The position numbers and the translations under genes are program-made. Below, piece by piece: positions 44,304 through 56,491 of a stretch of DNA of 64,000 bases (its first letter is position 1; every line of letters starts with the position of its first letter). The notes under the pieces are model-generated. The model saw only the letters and a list, made by a program, of their open reading frames with translations. It was not told where the DNA came from and did not search any database. The stretch covers positions 51,680,390 through 51,744,389 of the forward strand of contig NC_068576.1 of assembly GCF_025698545.1 (NCBI RefSeq), written 5' to 3'. Origin of the DNA: Gossypium raimondii. Lineage: Eukaryota; Streptophyta; Magnoliopsida; Malvales; Malvaceae.

Positions 44304-45527
44304 ATCACAATTACCTTTAACGAAGGTAGGAGGAGGTGCCATCCACTTTGCAGTGAATCTCTCTTATTATAGTCTCACTAAATTTTTGACAAAGTTGTTA
44401 AGCAAAGTAAAATCGCTAAAAGCATCGTGCCAAACCCCTATCAAGTTAATCATAGAATCATTAAATGGGAAGTTGTTTTGTGCTTTCCATAGTTGCTAAC
44501 ATATATAAGCAATTGTTCTTTGGATGGAAAACCTTCTCAGTGTGATTGAAAACTAAAATTAGATGCACCCCATGAGGCCAAAGCAAAAGGACAAAAAGAA
44601 ACGGATATGTTCAATAGTCTCTATTTCCTCACCATATCGAGGGCAAGAGGAGTCAACCTCTTTTAGTCGATTATGGAGATTCTCCTTTGTAGCAACAACA
44701 TTGTCGCAAGCTCTCCAAATAAAACATTTAACTTCTAGTAAAGTTGCAATCTCTTAGCATATGCAAACTTGATTCTAACTCAACAACACAACAAGGACAT
44801 CAATTATCTCTTGTCATCCGTCTCCTAACTCATTCCTCATTTGTCAATAACCATTCCTTAAATAAGATCAAAAGAAATTGCTTAACTCATTGGGGGCAGA
44901 TTGCATTTCCATACTAGCTCTCATATCTCATCATCCTTTCCCCAATTTCCCCTACAATAGCCCTACATGTCGTCGAGATAGAGAAATCACCATTTTAAGA
45001 CCACTCCATGCTAATGTATCCTCGTCTGCATCCTTTGATGGTGACAACATGCCAACAATTTTTGTTACAATGTTTTTAAGGTAAAACCATTCCTAATTTT
45101 TGCCAAGACCAATCCCCATTTGTCTTGGCGATATCCTTAACACATAATCGTCTCTTAATGATTCACTTCCGACATGTAGGTGCTTAAGCAACCATATTCC
45201 CCTCCCCCAACAATCATTACAAAAATTAAATAATTTTATCATTTTACCTACTATTCTTTCTATAATTCCGACCTCCTTACTTAAAAATATAAAAAATAAA
45301 AAAGTTATTTTTCCAATTTAGCAACAACAATACCAAAAAAAACCACTAAATTAATTAAGGGATCTTATGGAGAAAATCAATAGCCTTTACATGAATTAAG
45401 TAAATCCTGTAGTGCAAAAGGGGAGCCTTCAATGTCCCTACCAATCAAAATCATAGAAGGGAAGCAAAGTAAGTAGATTATGCAAGGAAAAAGTAAACCA
45501 TCCAAATTATGTTAAATCAAACGTGAA

Positions 45528-45592
45528 TGTAACAGCCTGATTTTGGGTCTAGTCAGAACAGTGGTTTTGAGATCACAAATCCGACGAGAAAA
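45528..45592 (+). repeat. 65-bp head fragment of the TGTAACAGCC LTR family
   Basis: TGTAACAGCCTGATTTTGGG through AATCCGACGAGA matches the first 60 or so bases of the LTR at 41419 and then stops abruptly. A second LTR head begins three bases later. Confidence 0.65.
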
Positions 45593-45594
45593 AA

Positions 45595-46815
45595 TGTAAT
45601 GGCCTGAATTTTTAGAGGTGTCGGAACGGTGATTCGAGATCACTAAATTCGACAAATGGGTAGAAAATATTATTAATTTAGTGAGTATAAGTTAAATGTG
45701 AAGTTAGGAAAATTTTTGAAATAGTGAATAGTACGCTAGAAATAAATATTAAAATAATTAGAATCGAAAATGAGGTATCGAGACCTCGGGGATTTTAAAC
45801 TGAGCCATAAATATTTTTATAAATATTTATGTAGTGTTAAAAAGTTAGTATTAAAGTTTCGTTAAGAAATTTTAAAGTTCCGATAATTAATTGAACAAAA
45901 AGGACTAAATTGTAACAAATGCAAAATTATGGGAAATGATTAAATAGCGTAAATGATAAAAGGAAGAGGGCTTAAAAGGAAAATAGACCCAAGGTCTATT
46001 TGGGCTGGACGGCAAAGGCATGAAATCAGCAACAAAGTAAGGAGAATTAGGGGTAAAATTGGAATATTACAAAATTTACTTAATAAATTTAGGACCAAAG
46101 TGGAATTATCTAGATTTCTCTTTATTTTTCTGCATTCTCATCAGCAAAAACACCATAGAAGGGTTTCCTTAAGCAGGTTCTTCCTATTTTTACTGCAGGT
46201 AAGTTCAATTCTTGATTATTTCTTGAAAATTTTATGTTTTTGTGAGTTTTACAACTAGGCCCACTTGTTGAATTCATTAGTTTTTGATTCTATGAAAGAA
46301 GTTGAAAGTTGCTATGAATATGTGCTGGAAGTATATGATGGTTTAGCATGGAATTAGAGCTTTAAATTGTTCATATGCTGATTTTATTGAAAGAATTGAA
46401 TAGAAAGTGAATGTTTGGGACCTAATAGTAAAAGAGTTTGAAGACAGAGTTATATGTGGAAATTCTGAATTTCAATAGTTGTGTAACAACTTATAATGTC
46501 TAGGTAAAATATTAATTGAGAAAATTAGATTAATTGAGGGGTTAATTTGGGGCAAAATGGAAATCAACATTTTGCACTAAAGCAGTTTTGGACAGCAGCA
46601 GTAGTCTAACTTTGAAAAATCACCAAAAATTGTGGGAATTGAATTAGAGAATGAATAAAATATGAAATTAAAGCTTGTTGAGTCTAGTTTCTCATAGAAG
46701 AAACGGTGTAAGTAATGGAATTGTAAATTTTGAGATATTTGAAGTTTAGTGAGAATGAGTCTAGTTTCTGAGGTATGAAAGTTTGATGTTATGATTATGG
46801 CTAGAAAAAAAGTCA
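45595..46815 (+). mobile_element. 3'-truncated LTR of the same family
   Basis: It begins TGTAATGGCCTGAATTTTTA, followed by GGTGTCGGAACGGTGATTCG as in the other family heads. It runs through the shared internal phrase TTTTGGACAGCAGCAGTAGT (about 46590) also found near 54745. It ends near 46815 without the TGTTACA terminus. No target duplication can be tested. Confidence 0.65.
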
Positions 46816-46829
46816 ATGGCTTAACTAAA

Positions 46830-49210
46830 CAATTAAAGCTTAAAGGGAATCAAGCATTTTGCATATTATAATTGATTGAGTCCATGTGCCTACATTGATA
46901 ACAACCTTTAACTTGGGATCCTCCTTTGCATAATCATGATATTTTAAACTTAAAATATTACAAGAGGGCATAAGATATTTGTTAACAAAAACAATTAATT
47001 TAAGTTTGAAAGGGTTTCTAATTTCCATTGACCAAGTCTATTGTTCGATGATCAATGTTGTGAGGTAATAATTTCCACGTGGAAAGCCTGGTCAAACAAT
47101 TTCGGAACCGAATCCCGACATTAACCAAAACAATTGTCAAAAAAAAAAGTCCACTCCACATGACTTAACATCCTTATACCCCCCTAGGGGCAAAGTAGGA
47201 GATAATTTATAAGAAGAGGACCCGAACAAGTCTACTTCTACAGTGACCTAAACTCCGATGCAATCTCATTTTCATGGTACAAAAAATGCTGTGTTAAAAC
47301 TCGTGGGTTATTTTTTTAATGAAAAATATATTCTAGGATAATTAATTTATTGTAATCTTTGATCATAAATGTAGTTATTTGAACTGTAGAAATCTATTAC
47401 TTAAAAGAAGCACAAGATACTACTATTTTGACCTAATGACTTGAACCAACTTGGATTTGTTTATTTGCCTAAATTTCACCTTTTTATTTATTTAGGAGGG
47501 TGAATGGAAGAAGAAAAAGAAAGATGTTTGTTTATGGGAAATGGTAAAAGAAAGCTCCACGTTGCACAGGGAAACGAAAGCAAAAGGCAACTCTTTTTAT
47601 ATACACATTAAAAATTGTTGAGACAGTTTGCTGGCCCCGTGATTCAGTGCCACATCTTTATTTGATTTTCTCGCCTTTACTGTCTTTGTGATAAGGCACA
47701 AAATGAGGGGCCCAATTTGGGTTTACCGTTGTATACGAAAGAATGTGATTAATACGATTTATTTAAACTAAACCAATGCGGTTGGATTAGTTCAATTCAT
47801 TTCTCCTTGTGGAATCAAATACAAAGCTCGATATCTAATATTAGATTTGATGGGTCCATTTCTAAAAAGGATTTAGACATCAATTTTAACCTCGATGAAT
47901 AAAGAAAAAAAACAGCCATCCCCTCTCTCTCTCTGTCTCAGCCTTTTTAAAGTTAATTTCCAGTTGATGGAGACATCAAAACTTGTCGCTGTTATTGTAG
48001 ATATGGTCATGTTAGTGGGTCACAAGGTAAATAACCGACATCCAATTCCTTTACCGTGAAACCCAAGTCCAGAATTTTTGGAAGTGAGTTGCGGTTTTAG
48101 ACGTGAAAGCTGAATGGAACCTGCGGCGTTAATCCCTCAAAATATCAAACAACAAGGCCATTGGGTTCTGTGGGATCTTAAGACATCAATTTTCTTTCTA
48201 CGACATCATTAATAATAAATTGGAAGAGTACAAATCTAATTTTATAATCTTATTTAAAATAAAAATAAATGATAATAAAATTTTATTAATAAGAAAAATA
48301 ATTAATAATAATTTTATGTTAAATTATAGAGTGAAATAAATTTATAGAAAACATTAATTTTAATTATATATGTATAATAAATATATAAAGTTTAACATAT
48401 TATATAATTATTACCAAAACCGAAGCTAATTACACCTTAAATCGATATACTAAATTAGTACATTATAATATACAACTATTACTAAAACATTAATACATAT
48501 ATCACTATTATTATAATATAAATTATAATAAAAGATATAATATTAGATTATATTGTAATGTTTAATTAACGATGCGTATATATAAACTATTAATATATTA
48601 TATGATATGATACAGAGAGATCATTTTAAATATACGAAAAGTGTAGGGACTTATAATATATTTCAACTAGTATAATAATAAAAATAATATATGATAATAA
48701 TTCATATATTGTGTATTATTCTACTATTATAGTATGTGATAAATATTGTATAATGAAATAATATAATTTATAAGTATTAATATAATAATTATTATTATAT
48801 TATAGATTATAATAAAAGATATAACATGAATAGTTATGTGTAATTTAAAATATACAATGAATATTAGAAAGAATAAATTTAAAAAGCCATGAAAAGCTTT
48901 GATTTTAATGTTGAAATATTTCCATTTTTGTTCTCTACCCAAATTTTTTTTTTTTTTTTTAAGTTTGAAAAAAACTGGAAGAATTTCAAGAACGATTATC
49001 AAGGCAATCTTGGATCCAATAAAATCAACCCATATCTCGGAATAAACAAATCAATTAACCCAGATGCCAATATTCATCTCGATTTTCCGACACATCGTTA
49101 ATGGAAGTGATGATCCAAGCTGTCTCAGGCAATAATTTCTGTTCCACTTATTAGTTTGCTAATGAATATCTGCATTTTGACTTTGTTGTGATCGATTTGA
49201 CTGTTGATTG
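46830..49210. other. AT-rich intergenic region upstream of the CML18-like gene
   Basis: No gene is supported. The stretch 48200-48900 is extremely AT-rich, with TAATAT-type simple sequence, and a poly-T run lies near 48946-48960. A short CT run lies at 47925-47938. Confidence 0.5.
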
Positions 49211-49250
49211 AGAGAATATATTTATAGAGATTTGAGGTTTGTTATGAAAC

Positions 49251-49728
49251 ATGAACGACAAGCAACCCGCGAAGCTAGACGAAGAGCAAATGGCTGAACT
49301 ACGAGAAACATTTCCTTCATTTGATAGGAGCAACGATGGTAGCTTAACGCAGCTTGAATTGGGTTGGCTTTTGCAGTCCTTGAGGCTAAACCCCAGCAGC
49401 TCAGACCAGGTGGAAGCCCCGATACAAAAGGCTGATTCAAACAACAATGGCTTGGTCGAGTTCTCGGAGTTCGCGACTATGGTAGCACCGGAGCTTCTGT
49501 CGGAGAAGTCACCCTACAGCGAAGAGCAACTGAGGCGGCTGTTTAAGATGTTTGATACGGATGGGAATGGCTTCATCAAAGCCGCTGAGTTGGCACATTC
49601 AACTTGGAAATGCACTGACAGTGGAGGAGTTGTCGGAGATGATCAAGGAAGCCGATACAGACGGGGACGGTAGAATGAGTTTAGAAAAATTCTCCCATGC
49701 CATTATTTCCGCTGCTTTTGAATTTTGA
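49251..49728 (+). pseudogene. CML18-like calmodulin-like protein with a frameshift
   Basis: The frame from 49251 matches CML18-type calcium sensors: DEEQMAELRE start, then EF-hand loops at residues 25-36 (DRSNDGSLTQLE), 62-73 (DSNNNGLVEFSE) and 102-113 (DTDGNGFIKAAE). After S117 (about 49602) the frame leaves the family pattern and stops at 49671-49673 after 140 residues. The family's fourth EF hand (DTDGDGRMSLEK, 49654-49689) and a normal C-terminus lie in another frame, ending at TGA 49726-49728. The pattern fits loss of about 8 bases after the third loop. No intron borders are evident, and Arabidopsis CML18 is single-exon as far as I recall. The protein would bind calcium with three hands if made. 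It could be a pseudogene, a truncated allele or a sequence error. Confidence 0.75.
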
Positions 49729-50281
49729 TAATTCTCGGGGTTGATCAAGGCACATGATGCATTGATTCAAAGGGAAGTTTTGTGGTATTTGAAACTACCT
49801 GAATTGCTCTATAAATGTTGATCAACCATTAAATGTTATTAATGGCTGAAGGACATTATTAAATTGATTGGGATTAGATGATTTTAGAAATCAGAATAAA
49901 TCAAATTTCGTGAAGGGACTATGAATGGTGAGAAAAACAAGCAATAGGTTGAACCATGATGCAGTATTGTACCCTTGCAAGGCTTTTTGTACCATCTGTT
50001 TTGGTTGCACGTGTAAACTTAAAATTGAATGTCGATTTGTGTTTGTTGGCTTTTGTGTTATCATCTCTAATCAGATAAAAGTATATAAAAATTTATAAAA
50101 CAAAACCACCACCAACGATGTAACTTTAGTTCAATTCACTCAACACTGCCCAAGAATATAGTTTAATTATATACTGATATGCTATAATGGACCATTCCCA
50201 CACCAGAAATACAAATGCGAGAGAAACTACTAAGAGTCGACAGACTTCAATTCCAAAGGTATTAACAGCAGCAGCAGCAAC

Positions 50282-52296
50282 TCAAAGGATCAGCCCTTGA
50301 GCAGGTGCAGGCTTAGAGGGATTATGTTGTTCGTTTGGTGCAGAAGCTTTAGGTGACTCAGATAGATGAATCTGTGCAAAGTCATCCACCACTTTTCTTT
50401 TTCGTTCTTCTTCAGCCGCTCCCACTTTTTCCTTTGTTTTCTGGCCAACATCCCCTGCTGCTTTTGCAACCTTGTTGAAAGCACCAGTCACCCATGACGC
50501 TCCGGTGAATACATACCTGTTCTTCATTATGGCAGATCCTGCACTGCTTACCTTTTGCTCGGCCGCAGAGAATGCTGATTTGGTTTTCTCTGAAACCTGA
50601 AATTTTTTATCCACTTCCCTAACTTTCCCACTCACCGCACTAGTACCAGCACTTACCTTCTCCGTGAACCCAATTTTCTTGTCAAAAGATGCTACCTTGG
50701 ATGAGGCTGTTGATGTTAGCCGGTGCTTCTCATCGAAGCTCTTTGCCTTGTTGACTGCATCTTTGCCCAATATAAAGCCCTTAGCAAGCATGCCAGTAAC
50801 AACATCCTCTGCCTTTCGCATTGCCGAATCAGCACCAGCAGGAGTTTGGTTTTGTATTGGCTGCATAAAATAGAATTGTAAGCTTTGTTCTAGCGTTTAA
50901 ACTAACCATAGACCATAGAGTGTGACACTTACAGGAGGCGGTGCAAAAGCAGCAGGAGGCAATTTGTAGTCTGGAGCTAACGAAATGCTGACAGACAGAT
51001 TGACTATCGTTGCTCCCTGAAACACAAGTACTCACTCAAGCAATCCGTTATTGACATCTTAGTAACTATTTATAGAGATTAATAGCTCATGAAACCACAA
51101 AGAAAGATAAAAGAAAGTAAAAAAAAAACAACAACAACAAATTTGAAATAAAAGATAAGATAAATTAAGTTTAAAAAAAGATAACAGCAAAAAAAGATAA
51201 CAAAAAAATATAAAGTCAATGGTTGTTATTACTGTTTAGTCATAAAAAATCAAAGATTTTTCAATATTTGCACGGTCTGGCAAGACAAGAATCGCGCTGC
51301 AAATTTCTTTTACTATGGTTATGAACAAAGAAACCAGAAGCAACCATTTCCACGAAAAATGTCACGTATTATAGCGTATTTATTAATAGTATGCAGTTGA
51401 ATTACCGAAAGAAGAATAGCAGTCTCTGCTCCTTGTGAATCCTTGAAGGTAACATAGGCAATTTGAGACCGCTCATTGTCACTGCATAACCATATAATAA
51501 GCTTTACACCCATCGAACAGTAAGAATAAAAGGTGCTAGGAAGGAACTAACGTAAAAGGTGCAACCAACCTCTGCATTTCTACATATTCTATATCACCAG
51601 AAAAGGAAAAGAACTCATTGATGTCTCGCTCAGTAGCTTGTAAAGAAACATTGCTGACCTTAATGGTTTTAATCTGCAATGGCAACAAGCAGCATCACTA
51701 ATACAATCTTGACAGTAACTAACCAAAAACGAAAATCACTGTAAATATATGCAAATTAACAACCCAAAAATAACCATTTCTCATTAATTTTATATTATAT
51801 CTGCAAGTCATAACCTATGAACTCCAATGATTTATCATGTAAGCACTAAGCAAAAGTCAACCTCAACAAGCTTACAAGTAGAAAGAAACGAAGCAATCTG
51901 GGAAAGAAAATCAGAAAAATTAAATGGTAAATCTAGAATGATTCAATCAAGCAAAAGACGATCAAATGCATAAGGCAATCTCAACTCAAGAGCTATAACC
52001 CATTAACTCTATCTTATATTAATCAAGTCCTCCACCCCTTCCCCAAGAATCCTTTGAAATACAAACTGCATTATGCACAAAGTTACAGTAATTGTTGAAT
52101 CAACAAACATATATATCAAAAGAGAAATAGATTCAAAGATTGGAACGAAGAAACAGCAAGTGTGAAAACCAACTTCGGAATGCAAAGAGACAACCAACAA
52201 AAGGAAAACAAAGTTAACATTCATGAATCAAAAACAAAAGCTAATCGAAGAAGGAGAAAACAAAGGAAAGGAAAAAGAAGAACTAACCGACGACAT
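50282..52296 (-). CDS. BPA1-like RRM protein (binding partner of ACD11 family)
   Basis: Exons on the minus strand: 52288-52296, 51570-51673, 51406-51481, 50933-51016 and 50282-50860. All have GT-AG borders and consistent phase, giving 283 residues. An RNA-recognition motif spans about residues 4-77 (IKTIKVSNVSLQATERDINE, a GDIEYVEM strand, then SQIAYVTFKD). A proline patch APPPP follows, then a long alanine-, lysine- and serine-rich helical region (FDEKHRLTST, YVFTGASWVTGAFNKV) typical of the BPA1/BPL family. In Arabidopsis these bind the sphingolipid-transfer protein ACD11 and restrain cell death and ROS; that role is by homology. The first coding exon is only nine bases (ATGTCGTCG). The gene converges on the CML18-like gene, with stop codons about 550 bp apart. 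It appears intact. Confidence 0.85.
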
Positions 52297-52461
52297 GGTC
52301 AAAGAGAGATGAGAGCTTTGCAGCCAATTAATGAAGCCTTTGTGACTTTGTCTTAAGGAAGAAAGAAAAATGAGGATACCGAGGGTAGCGAAACAAGACC
52401 ATAAGAGGTTTTGGACACACGTGCGAGGGTTGGGGTGGTGGACAAAATGGGAAGTGCCTAG

Positions 52462-52466
52462 CACGT

Positions 52467-52497
<31 letters not shown>

Positions 52498-52499
52498 AA
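52462..52499 (-). promoter_or_regulatory. G-box and (GA)n tract upstream of the BPA1-like gene
   Basis: CACGTG at 52462-52467 is followed by an alternating CGCGCG stretch and a (GA) run of about 12 dinucleotides at 52475-52499, some 170-200 bases upstream of the start codon. On the gene's strand the run reads (TC)n, common in plant promoters and 5' leaders. A second ACGTG core lies near 52417. Function is inferred. Confidence 0.45.
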
Positions 52500-52559
52500 G
52501 GAGTTTTCTTGGGGCCAAACCGTCAAAGCGAGAATTTGTTTTAAGGCAATAACTACAGA

Positions 52560-53723
52560 TTCCGTTTCTTTAGGGCTTTAGGCCAACCTCACACGTTATT
52601 CCGACAAACAAAATCAATTTAATTATATAAAATAATAGAGGAGTTAATAGTCACAGTTACTTCTGCTTCCTAATAATATCATTGAATCACTTAAAATATT
52701 ATTAAAATTTCTTTTATATAAAGTACGAAATATTTTTTAAACTCAATTAAAATATATATACCTTAATCGTGATGAATATTCATTTGATCTTTATATCTTG
52801 TGAAATTTGATGATTTCAATGATCTAATTAGTAAAATTAACGATTTTATATTTTTATGCAATAAATACATTATAATCAAATATTTAAGTTCATATATTTA
52901 CTAATTTTTAATTTTTATAAAATTATAATTATACTTATAGTTTGTCATTAATCACAAGTGTTAGAAATGTATACGAGAAGACATACCATATTTATCTATT
53001 AACTGCTATTTTAACATCCAAATAAAATCAACTTACATTGTTCCTTAAGAATTGCAAATGAATTGGTGCTGTTTGCTAAGCACAAAATTCCATTTTCTAA
53101 GGTTTAAAACAGAAAATTCTCACCAAACCTTAAAAACTATTATCTTCCATGAGGGGTACCTCAAACTCCCTTTAAGAATGTTCTAAAATGATAGTTTTGT
53201 CAAATGGCTATCAACAAATACGATTCGGCCTTCAATCTGCTAAACAGAAGTTTAATTATAAAACCTTAAGGACTAATCCCAGTCAAACAATAAAAATGTG
53301 CATGCACAACACGTGGATCCTCACCAATCACATTGAAACCCACGTGGGAGTAAGACAACACATCCTTCAGTTACTTCAGAAACATTGATTAAACACACTC
53401 CGTGACACATTTGGTAATCTAGTTTCCCATTCATACTATGACAAAATCGCAAGTAAATAGTTTGACATAAAAATCTCCTACTTCAAAATACTTTCATGTT
53501 GACCTCTAACCTTTCAGCACTCATCTCCTAAAAACGCTCTCGGAATCACAAGAACTACCTTCCTCTTTTATAACCCAAATTTAGCATGGCATCAACAAAT
53601 TATCTATATTATTATAATGTGTTGGATTGAGTTGGTAATACCCATAGCCAGGTTTTAACTTAGTTGTAAAATTACCAAATGTGTATGCATTGATACAAAT
53701 AGTTCTTTGATATGCTTATTTAG
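52560..53723. other. Intergenic region, nothing recognised
   Basis: AT-rich sequence between the BPA1-like gene and the next LTR. The small open frame at 53188-53388 has no family similarity and is not called. Confidence 0.5.
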
Positions 53724-56187
53724 ATCCCTGTAATACCTCGAAAATTACTACAGTAAAAAAGTAATATATTATCCTTGATATAGCAAAATAAGGAAATAAA
53801 ATGACAAAAAGGGAAATTTTGAGTTATGTCAACATTGGGAAGTATATTATGATATATTGATTCAATAAAGGACTAAATTGTAAAAGTGAAAAAAGTTTTA
53901 TGGCCCAAGAGTAAATACTCAAAATTTGAGGGGTTTAAGTATAAATATGAAAAGTTAAAGAACCGATAGTGCAAATATGTTAAGGGTGGAATGATCTAGA
54001 AACTAATGAAAATGGATGAATTAGGACCAAATTGAATAAGTGGAAAAAAGTATGAGGGGTTAAATCAAAATTTACCAAAATAAGTGCTGAGCCAATGGAG
54101 GATTTTTGAAGAATCATAAGGGCAAAATGGTCATTTAGAAAGGGAGATAATTTTGAAGAGTAATGATGATGTCGGTGATTTTTTAGATTAAATACATAAA
54201 TAAATATTAGCTTATTAATATTTTGATTTGATTTTTAATTAAATTTTATTATTTTATTTAGTATATAAGGAAAGAAAGATGATGAATTCTCTTCATCTTT
54301 CCATGCTACCAACGTGAGAAGAGAAAAGAAAGAAAGAAATTTTCTTTTCTTTACAATTTGGTCCTTTCACAAAAAATCCACCATTTTCACCGAGAATTTC
54401 AAGAAATTTTCATAATCACCTAGAGGGAAAAGTGATAAGGAGACTATGGAGAATAAGAAAATTATCTTGGATTCAAGAAAATGAAAGTTGGAGGAGAGAG
54501 AAAATTAAGTTAAAGATTGAAATCAATAGGACAATGTAAGAACATCAAGATTTCAATATATTTTTAAGTTTGATATTATTGAAAGTGCATGAAAATAATG
54601 TTAAAGTAGAGTTTTTTTATACAAGGTTATATGTTCTTGAAATGTTAGTGAAGGGAAATAAGAGGAAGTGATGGGAAATATTGTAAAGAAAGGAAAGGAG
54701 GGTGTTATAAATTTGGTTATCAACATTTTGCACTAAAACAGTTTTGGACAGCAGCAGTAGTCTGAATTTGAAAATTGATCAAAAATTGTAGAAATTTAAT
54801 TAGAGTTTAATTAAATTATTAAATTAAATCCTATTGAGCCTAGTTTTACATAGAAGAAACTTTGTAAGCAAAAGAATTTCATATTATGAGATATATGAAT
54901 TTTTGTGAGATAAGGTCAGATTGATTTTGGGTTCCCCTGTTCTGACTTTGGAAAATCATCAAAAATGTTAAAAAAATAATTATGGGTTTAAATTTATATT
55001 TTTAAATTCTTAATGAGTCTATTTTTAAGAGAAATGAATGGAAACATCATCCAAACCCCGTCCTAAGAGATAATTAATTTTTTGTAAAGAAAGGTCAAAG
55101 CTGTCAAACAAGAGAATAGGGATAAATTTGAAGATTTTACTATACTTATTGGTTAAATTATAAATTTTGAAATTTTTATGGTAGAAATATATTTGAGTCT
55201 AGTTTCAAAAACATCAAGCGGATCTTAATTTAGAATTTTGTAGCTCAAGATATAAATAATTTAGTGACTATGACTCAAGTGGACAGCTTCGATGTGAACA
55301 TATACATTAAGGATGTGGAATGGAGAGGAGGAGGAGGAATATATATATACATATATGAATATTCAGCTAGCACGGGTCTACATTAAAAATGGTTAATTTG
55401 CATGTTTTAGGCTCATGGACTAAATTGAATAAAAGTAAAATTTTAGGGGCAATTTTGTAAAATGTCAAAATGACCAAATTGCATGAAATGAATTGTTTTA
55501 TTGTATAAATTAGTATATTGAAAGAAATTATTAATATCAAGTGGGTTTAGAGCTTTAATTTTGTTTTATGATGATATTATAAAGTGATTTTGTTAAATAT
55601 TAACGTTAGTATCAAATTGTGAAAATAGTTAAAATATTAGGGTTTTGTATTAAATTTCTATTTTATTAAGAGTTGTATGATAGCCTAGAATACTTGGATA
55701 AATTATTAATAGAGAAAAAAATAGTTGATTTGATAGATTAACTAGTTAAGGGACTAAATTGTAAAAGTTGTAAAAGTTGGGGTAATTGTGTAAATTTAAA
55801 ATTGAAGGGTATAAATTGTGAAATAAATTGGAACTGAAATATACGCTAATAAATGAGTAATTTTATATTTTAGATCAAGATTCGTAGATACTTGTGAAAA
55901 AAAGAAAAATAGCGGAATAGTCCCTGAACTCTTGCAATTATTACAATTCAATTCAGGTAAGTTTGTATGGTTAAACTTTAATGTTAATTTATTAAATTGA
56001 TGAATGTTGTTATGTATTTATTCATATCTATTGTTGAAAATAAAATTTTTGTTAAATTATGAAATTGAATTGAATGTTTAAAACGAGTGGAACGCGTGAT
56101 TGAGTACAATCGTTATGTGGCAAAGGATGAATTGACGACAAATTACCCAAGTAAACCAAGGTTCAACATTTGTTGTGAACTTGTGTT

Positions 56188-56322
56188 TACTTTCCATTTA
56201 GCTTTCATGAGCTTCTGTTAACTCATATGAATTTTCGTTTAACCCTAATGGGTTTCCATTTAGCTATTTTGAGCTTCAATTTAACCCTTATGGGTTTCCG
56301 TTTAGCTCTCACGAGCTTTTGT
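56188..56322. repeat. Minisatellite in the 53729-58410 solo LTR
   Basis: Phrases such as TTTAGCTTTCATGAGCTT, TTTAACCCTAATGGGTTTCC and TTTAACCCTTATGGGTTTCC alternate at about 25-30 bp spacing. Each contains a short inverted pair (AGCTNNNNNGAGCT or ACCCNNNNGGGT). The array is bounded by TTGAGTACAATCG on the left and AACGATGTACTCATATCCG on the right, which correspond to the flanks of the minisatellite in the LTR at 41419. Confidence 0.75.
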
Positions 56323-56451
56323 CCAGTATTCAGGCTTCTAAAAACGATGTACTCATATCCGTAAGTCGTTCTTCGAATGGTAAGTTATCGAGAGTTGTAT
56401 TGGATGATATATGTATATGAAGAAACAGTAAAAGATGATATGTATCATGAA

Positions 56452-56453
<2 letters not shown>

Positions 56454-56490
<37 letters not shown>
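56454..56490. repeat. (TA)n microsatellite
   Basis: An uninterrupted TA run of about 18 dinucleotides lies in the solo LTR, just after its minisatellite region. Confidence 0.9.

Positions 56491-56491
<1 letters not shown>

Larger units (their letters stand above)
40385..45180 (-). pseudogene. LINE remnant (zinc-binding RT and RNase H regions), split by two LTRs
   Basis: Minus-strand translation of 44309-45180 shows the end of a LINE reverse transcriptase region and its zinc-binding domain (FIWRAC, then CPRYGEE and ETIEH). The RNase H domain begins at the left of that segment, with the NCDAS strand, continues in 41212-41413 (MSGRFDTRSAFRDHYGLV) and ends in 40385-40606 (ENKVAD then KHAK). A 600-bp LTR (40607-41206) and a 2885-bp LTR (41419-44303) interrupt it. 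Without the larger insertion and one copy of its target duplication, the frame runs on at the catalytic-aspartate strand. Further stops and frameshifts show it is dead. The combination fits an L1-type non-LTR retrotransposon. Confidence 0.75.
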
